Source of the DNA: Physcomitrium patens
Taxonomy: Eukaryota > Streptophyta > Bryopsida > Funariales > Funariaceae
Length of the DNA stretch: 64,000 nt
Assembly (NCBI RefSeq): GCF_000002425.4
Contig: NC_037265.1
Location: 15,807,934-15,871,933 of the forward strand
Direction: 5' to 3'
Of the stretch, positions 21,255 to 32,725 are shown piece by piece; within the stretch, counting starts at the first letter, position 1; each line of letters starts with the position of its first letter. A program made the position numbers and the translations under genes. The notes beneath the pieces were generated by a model. That model did no database searches and had not been told where the DNA came from. It saw only the letters and a list, made by a program, of their open reading frames with translations.

Positions 21255-21803
21255 TGTCAAGGACAAGAACTCGATGAAAAAGCAATTCAGATAAGTGCGC
21301 CTTCGCTCAAAGAAAGGTAACAAAATATAAATAAACAAGTATGTATGTTGAAAGAAAAACTGGAATGGCTATTACCAAAAGACAAAGAAATTAGAGACCC
21401 TTCAAACTAGACTGGAAGTAAGAAAAGAATTAAAAAGAGTAAAGAAGGCTTCACTCTTGTCTATATATACTAAATAACTAGGGGCTACGTGGTGACATTC
21501 TATAGGACCTTCAATATGTGTTGACTTTGTAGGACACTTGCCTTGATTTACAAAGCAAGTTTTTTTACATGTGGGCTACATAGTTAGCTTGGTCTTCAAG
21601 CTAACAACATGTGTCGCATATGGCTAACTTATTGACTACGTTTCTAATCTAAAAAGTCAATTAAAGACACCTATGAAGTCAAAGTAGCGTCTATGAAGCT
21701 TCTAGGAAGCTTTTATATCAAATACTATAGAATTAACTTATTTTTATCTATTTTTACTTACTTCTACATATTTGTATTTGTAATTATGAGTATCTCCATG
21801 ACA
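21255..21803 (-). repeat. Chromovirus C 3' LTR
   Basis: 549 bp from TGTCAAGGACAAG to CTCCATGACA. The inner border is followed by the polypurine tract on the minus strand. Confidence 0.9.
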
Positions 21804-21826
21804 TTATCCCCCTCTTTTAGGGAGTA
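21804..21826 (-). other. Element C polypurine tract
   Basis: The minus strand reads CTAAAAGAGGGGGATAA just before the LTR start, a typical plus-strand primer. Confidence 0.7.
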
Positions 21827-22259
21827 GTTCTACGAGGAGCAATCATCATATGTTGAGGAAATCTGTGATGCAACAAATTGTATTTGCCACATATTCTAAT
21901 CTTTATTCTCTTCGAAGATGATTGATAGGGCCTCTCAACCATCGGTAGTGTCCCGTACCAAGGTAGGAAGACCACCCAATTATTTGATCATTATTGAGGC
22001 CTTCATAACTTCCTTTGAATAAAACATTTGGAACACCATCAGGAGTTGTTCCTACCTCTAACAAAATCACCAAACATCGGGAGTCCCTTCCTAAGTCATG
22101 ATACCAAACACGTTATATCTTGCCATCTATTCGAGGAAGAACATGTCATTCTTGAAGATCTTCATCTTGATTGCATCATCTTGAAGGTTGTGACAATCAT
22201 AATGTTACATTCGACAAGTCAGTAAATGAAGGCTCTTGAGTCAAATCCACTGGTTGTTG

Positions 22260-23811
22260 ATTCTCCATCTCCTGAGCATCACAACTATAAAGAAGCTACA
22301 AACATAGATTGAAAGTAGAATGTTATCTTGCCTAGATATTGTTTTTTTTATAAAGAAGGTTTTCATCTTGATTTTGATGGATGTCGTCAATGAAAAGCCT
22401 CCACCACCTTTGTAGCATTTGTAAGATTCTTTACTGGCTCCCATGTGCATTCACTAATACCATATCCGCGCCAATGGATAAGATATTCTAATTTATTTCG
22501 GCGTCGCCTTGAATCTAAGACTTCTTCTACTTCAAACTCTTCATTATTGTCCACTTCTATAGGAGGAGGTGGAGCTTGTCATCTTCTTGGTATGTCTAGT
22601 ATCTTATATGGTTCAAGAAGAGACATGTGGAATATTGGATGGATTTTCATTGATTTCGGTAGATATAAATGATATGCAACTAGATTGATTTGTATAGAAA
22701 TAGAAAATGGTTCCAACCTTTGATAGTCCAACTTGTCACAAAGACGAGTGGTCTTGATATTGTGACAAAGTAGCCATATCTTATCACCCAAGTCGAATGG
22801 TGGTTGTTCCTTTCGATAGACATCCGCATTGACCTTTTGTTGTTCTTGAGCTTCTTTTAACTGCACTTTCATCGTTGCATGTAGCTATGACAAATGAATC
22901 GCTAAATTTTTCGTAGCAGGATTATCAACTTTTGAAAAGTCAAAAGTATGAAGTCATGGATGATAACTATAATTAGTAAAGAAAGGTGTTTGTTTTGTAG
23001 AAGAATATACTACATTATTATAAGCAAACTCTACCAATGGCAAAAGAGTTGTCCAATCGTCTTGTTGGTAGTTGATGGTACATCTTAAATATTGTTCTAA
23101 AACTTAATTAACATGCTCCGTTTGTCCATCAATTTGAGGATAGAATACCGAAGATAGTTTTATATCCACTTTTAGAATCTTGAAAAGAGTCTGCCAAAAT
23201 CTTGATACAAATTGAATTCTCTTATCTGATATAATATCCTTGAGTAATCAATGCTAGCGATAGATATTGTCAAGAAAGAGCTTAGCTATTTCTTCACCTG
23301 TGATAGATTTTGTATATAGTACAAAATGTGCCATCTTGGTAAAATGATCTATTATCACGAATATAGAATCATAAGAACTTGAGATTAGAAGATCCGTGAT
23401 GAAGTCCATAGAAACAGAAGAATGTGGTTGTTTTGAAATAGATAATGGCTGAAGAAATCTAAAAGGTCAATGATGAGGAATTTTTGATCTTGAGCAAACA
23501 TCACATGATTGTACAAAATCTTTGACTGCCTTCTACATTTGAAGCCACCAAAAATCCCTAGATATCAGCTCCAAAGTCTTATTATATCCAAAATATCTTG
23601 CTATTGGAAAGTTGTGACGAGCTTGAAGAACACTTAAACGTGCTTCTCCTTCTGGAACATATAGGCATCCTTCGAAATAGAGTAGGTTGTTTTTGAACTC
23701 GAATTTAGAAGGATCATGAGATTTAGAAGAATTATTCTTGATATCATGAATAAGGGGGTCTGAAGACATACTTAACTGGACTTGTTTGAAAAAAGTTAAA
23801 TCAATAATCAA
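22260..23811 (-). pseudogene. pol: C integrase with chromodomain
   Basis: The zinc-binding domain is seen at 23811-23500 (ARHNFPIARYFGYNKTLELI, DFWWLQM, then SCDVCSRSK), followed by the core (SMDFITDLL; FVIIDHFTKMAHF; a D-to-K change near IISDKRIQF; PQIDGQTEHVN with the catalytic Glu). The C-terminal domain follows (LGDKIWLLCHNIKT; IHPIFHMSLLEPY). Several stops interrupt it, for example near 23250, 23110 and 22575. In an active element this protein integrates the cDNA and is steered to heterochromatin by the chromodomain. Confidence 0.85.
22390..22543 (-). other. Chromodomain of element C
   Basis: The minus strand reads FEVEEVLDSRRRRNKLEY, then LIHWRGYGISECTWEPVKNL. It has the Y.V.W.G....TWEP signature of chromodomains, which bind methylated histone H3. 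This places B, C and the solo LTRs among chromoviruses. The first aromatic-cage position looks replaced (FEVEEVL), the later Trp residues are intact. Confidence 0.85.
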
Positions 23812-25480
23812 TGTTGATTTTATTGCTCAAAGATGAAATTACTTCGGCTTCAAGAGAACTGTTCTTTGTTGCTCAAAAGCTGCATTTCTTTCTTTTGGTG
23901 CAAGATAAGAACGTCTAGACAAGGCATCATACAAACCTTGTTGTTTTCTTGGCTAATAAGTGATGATGAACTCAAATCTTGATAAAGACATGCTCCCACG
24001 AGCTTGAAAATGATTTAATATGCGTGTTGACATGAAATACTCAAGGTTCTTGTGATCCATATATACGATGATTGGACTGGAAGTGCCTTCTAGATAATGA
24101 TGCCATTCTTGAAAAGAATCCATAATTACAAAAAGTTCTTTGTAATGAATCTCATAATTGATTTCTGCTGCTAAGAATTTTCTTGAATGATCGCTACTAG
24201 ATGAAGGTTGTCATTTGTTCCCATTTGTGACAAAACCACACCCAAAGCAAAGTCTGATGCATATGTTTTCATAAAGAACGTTTTGAAAAAATCAACATGA
24301 TACAAGATTGGTGCTGAAACATACGATGTCTTCAAAGATTCAAAAGCAACTTCTGCTTCTTGATTCCATTGGAATTTGTCTTTACAAGTCAAATGTATAA
24401 GTGGAGCTACAACTTGAGAGAAGTCTTTGATGAAGATCTGATATTAGTTGGCAAATTCCAAAAAGCATTGGACATCTCTTACCGTTTTTGGGATCTTCCA
24501 ATCTATAATAGTTTGAACTTTCTTAGGATTCATCATAAGTCCATCATTTGAAATGATGTAACCTAAAAAATTGACTTGAGTAGTGTAGAATATATACTTT
24601 TTTTATCTTGGCATAGAGTCCTGCATCTCTTAATTTTTGTAATACATGACGAACATGAAGTTCATGTTCTTCTGGATTCTTAGAATAAATCAAGATATCG
24701 TCTAAATAACAGACCACAAAATCATCCAAGAACTCTCAAAAAATATCATTCATTAGATGTTGAAGAGCTCCTGGTGCATTTGTAAGTCCAAAAGATATAA
24801 TGTTGTATTCAAAATTTCCATACCTAGTTCGAAACGCAGTCTTCCATTCATCTCTTTCTTTGATGCATACTAAATTGTATGGTCCCTGGAGATCTCTTTT
24901 TGTATAGATCTTAGCTTGATTCAGCTGATCAAGAAGTCTAGATATTAAAGATAGTGGATACCTGTTCTTGATTGTAATCTTGTTGACTCCTCGATAATCA
25001 ATACACAGCCACAATGATCCATCTTTTTTTCTTCACAAATAGAATTGGAGCTCCTACTGGAGATTTAGAATGGCATATGAAATTCTTGGCTAGATTTTCT
25101 TCAATATACTCTTTGAGTTTAGTCAAGTCATTTTGTGATAAACAGTAGATTGGTTCGAATGGGGATTGTGCTTCTTCTTGAAGGTCAATTAAGCAATCAT
25201 AGGGACGATGTTACGGAAGTATATCTATATTTTTTTTTTTTTCAAATACATCTTGAAATTCTTGATATTGGCTTGAAATGCCACTTGAAGTCTTTCTACC
25301 AATAGAAATAGGTGTGGCATAAATAATATATGGTGATTCTTTCATAGCAGCATATAAGAAAGCTTTTGAACCTATAAACACGGATTTAATTGAACTAGAC
25401 TTATGACTCTCTACTTGATTAACTACATTGTTAGTTATACTTTTAGAAAAAGTAAGAATTTGAGAAATCTAATCTATTTG
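23812..25480 (-). pseudogene. pol: C reverse transcriptase and RNase H
   Basis: RT spans 25150-24480: [76 protein letters not shown] and [19 protein letters not shown] (YLDD). The YTK.DL motif keeps its Asp. RNase H spans 24392-23900: FQWNQEAEVAFESLKTSYVS, APILYHVDFF, TYASDFALGVVLSQ. Stops and frameshifts split it into at least four pieces. Motif wording is typical of chromoviruses. Confidence 0.85.
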
Positions 25481-25860
25481 AAAGTTTTATTTTTCTAACC
25501 ACGATAAATCTAAAATGACTAGATTAGAAGAAGATCTAATAATATTAAATACTACAAAGTTATTATGACCATTGATTATTACTTCTATAGGAAGGATTTT
25601 GTGAGTAATATCTCCAAAAGATAATGGACGACCATCTATGACTTCTATATGAACAAGTTTAGTTTTCTTTACTAAAGATATGCTGTCTTTTGGTAAATTC
25701 TTCATCTTAGAAACACATTGAGGCTCCTGAATCTAATAAGGTAGAGGCTTTGTAATGTTTAGGTCCTAAAATAATATTTAATGTAAAACAAGGAGAGGAC
25801 TCTGAGGAGTGAATAGGACCTTTACTAGATATTGTGCAAGGTTCCAGCTGCACGATCCCT
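25481..25860 (-). pseudogene. pol: C aspartic protease
   Basis: The minus-strand frame gives KKTKLVHIEVIDGRPL, VIINGHNNFVVFNIIRS and LVILDLSWLEK. It is the same domain as in B (7813-8199). The active-site stretch around 25720-25760 has frameshifts and the DSGAS box is not readable. Confidence 0.7.
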
Positions 25861-25899
25861 ATTGCAGTTGGATAAATTCGTTTTCTGACATATTGTCTT

Positions 25900-26866
25900 C
25901 TTTAACAGCCATACTCCTCATTTTGTGGTTGCGTCGTTTCTTTGGAAAATGTTGAGCAGTGTGTTTTAGTTCTCCACGATATAAATATAATCCTTCTTGA
26001 TGACGACAAGTCTTTTCTTGTTCAGTAAGAGGTTTGAAATATACTGCATCAATTTACATATCCTCTACTTCCAAATGTATGTGTTGAAGAGATGTTGGTA
26101 TTGCTATTGAATTATAATAACGTTGAGGTCCACTTGTACAGTTCTCAGATTGAAATTCAAAAAGGTGATTGTCACACTTCACAACAAAGTCAATTGCCTG
26201 ACTCAATGTTTGAGGATCAGGTAAGTTGAGCATTAATTTTTTTACCTCATATTGTAATCCATAGAAAAATTGACTAATAAGAGTAATATCATCCCACTTG
26301 ATATCAGTTGCAAGTTGTCAAAATTGTGAAGCATACAACGTTACTGATCGATTATCTTGTCGTAAAATATGGATCTTATTGGTTGCAATATGAATTACAT
26401 CATGTCCTCCATACATGGATCAAAACTTCACCAGAATAGTCCCTAGATTATTCAATATTAGATCTCGTTGTTCAATAGAAGATGAAAACCACGATAGTGT
26501 TGAACTTGAAAGAAGCGTACCAATGAATTTAATTTGCGATCCTGGAGTTAGATAGCTTTGGGATTGAAGTTCAATCACAAGTTGCATTTGATTGATAAAT
26601 CTTCAAAACTTGGATCTAGTACCATCAAACTTCTTGGGTAAGACAATTCTTGGTTCTCTAACACTGGAAGGGCGTTCTATCATAGGAGAAACGACATGAT
26701 TTGGTATAGATGTTGAAGCAGCTCCAACCATTTCTATATCTTCACTTCCTACTAATCTTGTTGCTCTTTGTTGTGGTAAATTGAGTTGATGTATCGCAAG
26801 CATTAACTCCCTCAATTGCTCTTGTATTTGTGTCATTACACTCTTTATTTTAAGAAGTTCTACCAT
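25900..26866 (-). pseudogene. gag: C gag
   Basis: Starts near 26866 (MVELLKIKSVMTQIQEQLRE, a short coiled coil). EPRIVLPKKFDGTRSKF and a decayed capsid region (LNLPDPQTLSQAIDFVVKCD) follow. The CCHC knuckle is degraded: CRHQEGLYLYRGELKHTAQHF has lost Cys positions 2 and 4. About six stops. Confidence 0.75.
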
Positions 26867-27020
26867 GATAATACTTAGAAAAGAGAAGATGTATAATATC
26901 GCTCAAGACAAATAGAAGAAAGGACAATATTAGTTTAAAAGAGGGTAATCCGCAACTTCTAATTTGCTTATATCTTATGAAGAAAAAAGGATAATCCACT
27001 CTTAATCAAGATTAGACAAA

Positions 27021-27033
27021 GCTCTGATATTAT
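27021..27033 (-). other. Element C primer-binding site (initiator Met tRNA)
   Basis: The minus strand reads TAATATCAGAGC followed by TTTG, matching TGGTATCAGAGC, the site complementary to initiator methionine tRNA. It lies about 20 bases inside the 5' LTR, with the first bases mutated. Confidence 0.75.
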
Positions 27034-27052
27034 AAGTGTATTCTTGTCAATT

Positions 27053-27602
27053 TGTGAAGGATAAGAACTCAATAAAAAAGTAATTCAGAGAAATCAGCCT
27101 TCACTCAAAGAAAGGTAACAAAATATAAATAAATAAGTATGTATATTCAAAGAGAAATTGGAATGGCTATTGCCAAAAGACAAAGAAAGTAGAGACCCTT
27201 GAAACTAGAGTGGAAGTAAGAAAGGAATTGACAAGAGTAAAGAAGGCTTTACTCTTGTCTCTATATATTCTATCTAATTAAGGACTATGTGGCGATATTC
27301 TATAGGACCTCCAATATGTGTTGACTTTGTAGGACACATGCCTTGACTTACAAAGTAAGTTTTTCTACGTGTAGGTGACATAGTTAGCTTGATCTTCAAG
27401 CTAACAATATGTGTAGTATATGGCTTACTTGTTGACCACGTTTCTAATCTAAAAAGTCAATTAAAGCACCTATGAAGTCAAAGCAGCATCTATGAAGCTT
27501 CTAGGAAGCTTTTATATCAAATACTATAGAATTAACTTATTTTTATCTACTTTTACTTACTTCTACATATTTGTATATGTAATTTTGAGTATGTCCGTGA
27601 CA
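27053..27602 (-). repeat. Chromovirus C 5' LTR
   Basis: 550 bp from TGTGAAGGATAAG to GTCCGTGACA. It aligns end to end with 21255-21803; many transitions separate the two copies, so the insertion is not young. Confidence 0.9.
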
Positions 27603-28400
27603 GGATGAGAACAGGGCGTGAAGAGTATTCTCTCATATTCTATATTATACACATGCATCCTAACAAAAATTTATATCTACTACTTCTAGGTAGACCATGG
27701 TTACAGATAGCAAGTACCAAGATTGATTGGGGTAGTGAAAAATTCCATATTATTTATAGTCTTCCAAAAATCCTCACAAAAATCTTCATTCAATTCCCGA
27801 GATTATTTTTGGAAAAAACTTCATTTCACTTTTTAGAAGATGAGATTCTAAACCCACAACCCCATAATGAATTAAAAGAATAAAAAATAAGATTTATCAA
27901 TTTAGGAGGAAAGAAATTGACTTATTCTAATATAATTCAACCTACTCCATTAAGTTGTAAGGGGCCAAGACTATACGATTGAAAAGATGATGGAGAATTC
28001 ACCGAATGGTTGAAAATTCATCCTACTTCAAAAGGAGATGAGGTTGTAAGTGTTAACTTCATAGATAGTTTTTTTACTTAGTAAAACAACAAAGTAGAAG
28101 TGGATTTAGTAACTTTGATAGATGACATTAATTTTAAAGATGTTTTTGGATTAAACTTTGATTGCACTCATGTTCATGAGTTAGATGAGTTAATAGAAGA
28201 AGGCAACCTTATTCTATCCTTATAATTTAAACAAACTTCTAGTGGTCTTACAATTAAAAATGACATAGTTATTTATCCACAAATTCCAAATGATTGGTAT
28301 AAAGGCCCTACAAAATAAGCTCATGTGCACAACCTTGATTACAAATTAATAGATATATTTTTAAAGAAAGAGGATCTAAAACTCATCAAAGTAGGGATTT
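27603..28400 (+). pseudogene. pol: D protease part 2 and linker
   Basis: Resumes the D frame after element C: TGREEYSLIFYIIHMHP, then LYLLLLGRPWLQIASTKIDW. LLLGRPWL is the conserved late protease motif of this gypsy type. From 27884 the linker carries many stops, with recognisable pieces (GLNFDCTHVHELDELIEEG). Confidence 0.65.
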
Positions 28401-29110
28401 AATTGACAAAGGATGAATTGATAAGTTACAAGTCGTTAATTATAGAATGTAAGGATGTATTTGCATGGTCTTATAAAGATCTTAAGAACATACCTCTAAA
28501 AGTAGCCCAATATAGAATCCCTCTTTTCCTCAATTTAATTCTTGTGAGACAAAAAGAAAGAAGAATGAATCCCAATCTGCAATTAATTGTCAAGGTAGAA
28601 TTAGAAAAACTCCTCCAAGTGAGATTTATTCAACCTATAGAAATTATGGATTGGATTTCACCTATGGTTTTAGTCAAAAAGAAGAATAAAAAACTTCGAG
28701 TGTGTATAGATTATAGGAAACTTAACAAGTATTTTCAAAAAGATCATTTCTTCTCCCTTTTATTAATATCATTTTAGAAGAAGTAGTAGATCATGAACTT
28801 TATACATTTGTAGATGGATATTTGGGATATAATCAAATATCCATAATTCAAGAAGATCATCACAAAACTGCTTTCATTATGCCATGGAATAATTTTATTT
28901 ATGTAGTGATGCCTTTTGAACTTTTTAATGCTCCAACAGCATTTCAAAGGGCCATGTCCTATGTCTTTTCTGACCTTCTACATAAATCAATGACAGTGTT
29001 CTTTGATGACTTTAGCACCCAGTCTTCTAAAACAAAATATTTGGAATATTTCCGGGGTAGTCTTTAACGTTGTCAAAAGGCCAAGATTGCACTAAATCTT
29101 GACAAAATAT
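28401..29110 (+). pseudogene. pol: D reverse transcriptase
   Basis: From 28403: CKDVFAWSYKDLKNIP, RQKERRMNPNLQLIVK, IEIMDWISPMVLVKKKNKKL, RVCIDYRKLNKYFQKD. After a frameshift near 28770: DGYLGYNQISIIQEDHHKTA, VMPFELFNAPTAFQRAMSYV and MTVFFDDFSTQSS (FFDD in place of Y.DD; F.DD is known in gypsy RT). The DG at the start of the second block keeps the first catalytic Asp. Frameshifted, inactive. Confidence 0.8.
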
Positions 29111-29329
29111 TCCTAGCAGTTCAAAAGGGGGTTCTACTAAGATATGTGGTGTCAGAAAAAGGGTAGAGAATCCGATCTAGAAAAGGTCAAAGTTATTATA
29201 GACTTAAAACTTCCTTCTATAGTAAAAGAAGTACAAAGGACATTGGAACATATAGGATGGTATCAGGAAGTCCTACAAGATTATACTATACTATTTATGC
29301 CTATAACTCAACTAATATAAATATATGTG

Positions 29330-29800
29330 AAGTTTAAATGGGGTAAAAAATACCAAGAGGTATTTGATATCCTTAAAGAAAAACTTAGTACCTTTTCTAT
29401 CTTAAGACCTTTCAATTGGTCATTGCCCTTCTATGTGCTTTGTGACGCTTCATAGGTGGCCATAGGGAGCATGTTGTATCAAGCAAATAGAGAGAGAGAT
29501 AAGGACTATCCCAAAGCCTTTGCTAATAGGTAATTGAATCATGTAGAGAAGAATTATACTACCACAAAACGAGAATGCCTTACTATAGTTTTTTCTATTA
29601 AGAAGTTTAGACATTACCTCCTCTTAAATCTAGTGGTATTTTTTGTAGACCACATGGCAATCAAGTACCTTGTGAGTAAGGTTGATTTAAGTAATAGACT
29701 TACAAGATGGATGCTTCTACTAGAAGAATTTGATTATATAGTAGAATATAAGATTAGAAAGTAGCACAAGCAAGCAGAATATTTATCTGGGTTGTTAAAA
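29330..29800 (+). pseudogene. pol: D RNase H
   Basis: LCDAS (first Asp), then NHVEKNYTTTKRECLTIVFS with catalytic Glu, FVDHMAIKYLV with the next Asp, and RWMLLLEEFDYIVEYKIRK followed by HKQAEYLSG where D.LSR is usual. The Asp of the last motif is Glu. Stops at about 29455, 29532 and 29762. Confidence 0.75.
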
Positions 29801-31110
29801 AAAATTGGTGAAGCCTTGATTGATGATGCCTCAATAGATAAAACCTTGTTTATTATTTCAACTGCTCCTACTTCTTATGAATTAATTGCCGAGTGTTCAA
29901 CAATCCAAGCCTTGCTTTCTCATCTACGTTTTGAAATAGAATGTAAAAAGGTGAGAATCAATAGTAGATATTTTATCATAATTGGAGGTAAATTATTTAG
30001 ATGTAGAATTGATAAGATGTTAAAGAGGTGTGGGATGGGCAACAAAATTCCTACCATTCTATTGGCATGTTATAATAGTGCATGCGGGGGATATTTTTTA
30101 GGAGCCTTAACAGGCCAAAAAATCCTTAGAGCTAGCTATTATTGGTCTATATTATTCCAAGATACCTATAGATATACCAAGGCCTATGATGCATGTCAAT
30201 GATAGGGTAGGAATGACTTAAGGATGAGTCTTCTTCTTCATATGTCCTTACCTTTAGTTTCCTTTAAAAAATAGAAAATTGATTATATTCAAGAGGTTCA
30301 TCCTAATTCTACTAATAGTATGAAACACATAGTAATAGCAACTGAATACTTGACCATGTGGACTGAGGCAAAGGCATTTAAAACCAACGATACCAAACAG
30401 TTTGCAAAATTTTTCTATAAGCAGATCATCACTAGATTTGGATGTCCAAAAATTTTAATTATTAATAGGAGCAAACATTTTTTATATGAAGTGAGAGAAG
30501 TTTTTAAATTGACCATAGAAAAACTACCCCTTATCACCCTCAAATCAATGGACATACAAAAAGAATCAACCAAACTTTGGTTAATATTCTTAGGAAAACA
30601 GTGACAACATCAAAATAAGTTTGGCATACAAAGCTTCTTACAATCTTATGGGCTTATAGAATAACCTTTAAAGTGACAACTCAAGCAACCCTATTTTCCT
30701 TAGTTTATGGCTTAGATGTAATTTTATCAATCGAGTTTGAAATTCTTCCCCTTTGTATTGCCTTGACAGAAAGATTTTTAAGTAAATAATCTTTAATTAA
30801 TAGATTGGAACGATTAAAAGGTCTAGATGAAGCTAGAAGACGAAGTGCTCTACATACAAAGATAATCCGAAGAAGAAAAAAAATTACTTTTAACAAACGA
30901 CATAAGATTAGAATCTTCACACCTAGCATGTTGATCTTCTTACAAGACGGTAGGAGATTAGACTTCCAAAGAAAATTTGATGCCATATAGTTAGGTCCCT
31001 ATTTGATTAAAGAAGTCTTTCCAAAAAATTTAATTTGGCTACAAATACTCAACGGTAAAAATTTTCCAACCAAAATATTTAGAAATAGATATAAAGAATA
31101 TAGAGTGTAA
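29792..31110 (+). pseudogene. pol: D integrase
   Basis: The zinc domain is decayed (CYNSACGGYFLGALTGQKIL, RASYYWSILFQD, YTKAYDACQ). The core begins KIDYIQEVHPNS (first Asp) and has HIVIATEYLTMWTEAKAFKT, ITRFGCPKILIINRSKHF (second Asp changed to Asn). The C-terminus is in the frame near 30805-31090 (FNKRHKIRIFTPSM; LDFQRKFDAI). Numerous stops. No chromodomain follows. Confidence 0.75.
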
Positions 31111-31612
31111 TTTTCATGATACACAAAGTCAAATAGCTCATCCTCAAATTCTCCCTTATTCAATTTCTTATATGAAAAATTATCAAAATCAGATGGAATT
31201 TAGCAGCTAAAATATTGGTTCTAAAGATAAGCTATAGTTATATTCAATTGTCTTCTCTTCCTTTCAATTTAGTTCCTTCACCAAATAATTCGAGATATTC
31301 TAATTGAAAGAGACGAGTATTTGATGAGACTTTCATATAAAAAATAAAAATAATAATAATAATAAAAATTGTGAAAATGTATCTTAGTAATATCCAAAGT
31401 ACATAGAAGAGTTGGTCAGGTGAGCGGTTGTCAAGTGAGTATCCCGGATTTGAATTTGGTTGGAAAAAATGGGCTATCCCAATGAGCTAGTGTTAGTGTA
31501 TGAAAAGACCAATTTTGATACCCAACGGAAATATATGCATTAGAAGGTTGATAGTAAAATCATCTCATATTAAAGAAGAATCTAAAAAGATCACTTTTTT
31601 AGCTTTGATATC

Positions 31613-31651
<39 letters not shown>

Positions 31652-32013
31652 CATTAATTCTTAAGTTAGGTTTAATTTTCTTTCTCATTCTTGATTAATT
31701 CTATAGAATAAAATCTACTTTAGTTCCTTCAAATTAGTAGCAAGTCACTCATTCTTGTCTTGAACAGTTATTAAGAACTTCCATAGAAAAATCCTCTTTA
31801 TATTCAATAGCATTTTAGAAGGTCAGCATTAGATTCTTTTCCTTTAGAAGTCATCCTAGATGGTTGCCATGCATGAGTCATCAAATTGATTTGCTTGTTA
31901 TTTTAGGATAAAAATATGCATTTAGAATGCTTTAAATCACAATCTATAGTGAGTAGTATAAAAATCCTTTAAGAAATAGAAAATTAGAATCTAAGTGGTG
32001 GAGATGGAGTCTT
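31111..32013 (+). other. D 3' untranslated region and possible LTR start
   Basis: About 900 bases without genes. It contains (TAA)n-like sequence near 31345 and a (TA)n microsatellite at 31616-31650. A polypurine tract and the left LTR border should be here, but I could not fix them because the corresponding part of the other repeat arm lies outside the window. Confidence 0.4.
31616..31650. repeat. (TA)n microsatellite
   Basis: About 17 TA units without interruption. Confidence 0.95.
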
Positions 32014-32583
32014 AGTAAGTCTTGGAAGTAATTATCTTTGTTGATTTAGTATTTTTATTCATTATTGAGTATTAAGGATTATTTAATAAGACCAATATTT
32101 ATATTGGTCTGCTATCTATATGTACTATTTATAAAAACTATAAATGCTAGTAGTTAGAAGAGGCATAAAAAAGAACCTCATGTGATTTTAGTTATTGATA
32201 TAAAAAATAGGATTTATAGTAGATTTTAATTGATGTTTATTATTATCAAAAATCACAAAGGTAGGAAAATATAGCCTTATATGGATATTAGAATTATAGA
32301 AATAATATAGGATTTTCTAAAATTTATTTAGAATTTATTTATAATTTTTTAGGAATTTTTAGAGCAATGTTTAAGATCTTGATAAAGATGAGTTTTACCA
32401 CTTTGGAAGCCATTATGAAGAAAAGGATTAAGATTTGAAGGCCACATTAAGTTCCTAAGCTACTAAGGTATTTTTAAATACCATGGTATAGTCAAAAATT
32501 CAAAAAAATGAGTTTTATTAGTAGAAAATAGGAGGACTAGTAGCTAGTCTAGTCCTTGTAGGAAGGAAGGTATACAAGTCCCG
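32014..32583 (+). repeat. Direct-repeat arm 2 (probable D 3' LTR part)
   Basis: Base-for-base partner of 1-570; I count about 16-18 differences, mostly transitions. It ends ...TATACAAGTCCCG just before the S LTR at 32591. Confidence 0.75.
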
Positions 32584-32590
32584 TATGGGT

Positions 32591-32725
32591 TGTAGCACCT
32601 TGGGTATAGGTAGGAAGATAAGACTAAGGCCTCAAGGCCTCTTTGGACATCCGATATATACTACATGTGAGCCTTGATGAGGCTCGAACCCTTGACCTAT
32701 AAGCAAGTTACCCTTGAGGTAAAAT
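32591..32725 (-). other. tRNA-like / possible SINE fragment
   Basis: On the minus strand, TACCTCAAGGGTAAC resembles a pol III A box (TRGCNNAGYNGG, with C for the first G). 30 bases later GGGTTCGAGCC is a perfect B box. The spacing suits a tRNA-derived SINE. The T-stem is imperfect and no cloverleaf can be folded, so it is not a tRNA gene. It lies at the left edge of the S LTR copy and is not found in the other S copies. Confidence 0.4.

Larger units (their letters stand above)
21255..27602 (-). mobile_element. Chromovirus C, complete with target duplication
   Basis: LTRs 21255-21803 (549 bp) and 27053-27602 (550 bp) begin and end TGTCA/TGACA type. GGATG is present on both sides (21250-21254 and 27603-27607), and removing the element restores the D protease frame. 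The minus-strand order is gag, protease, RT, RNase H, integrase, chromodomain. The primer site is initiator-Met. All genes carry stops or frameshifts. Same family as B and the solo LTRs at 35019 and 53544. Confidence 0.95.
17950..32583 (+). mobile_element. Gypsy host element D (interior and 3' repeat)
   Basis: Plus-strand gypsy element with gag, two zinc knuckles, protease, RT, RNase H and integrase in that order, split at 21254/27603 by chromovirus C. No chromodomain is visible after integrase. If 1-570 is its 5' LTR, D spans more than 32 kb including everything inserted in it. The LTR start on the 3' side is not resolved (between about 31110 and 32013). All frames carry many stops, so D is the oldest layer here. 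Confidence 0.7.

Noticed and set aside
32660-32720. Possible tRNA gene on the minus strand
   Set aside because: Although a perfect B box is present, the acceptor and anticodon stems do not form and the region between the boxes is too short; kept only as a tRNA-like/SINE candidate.
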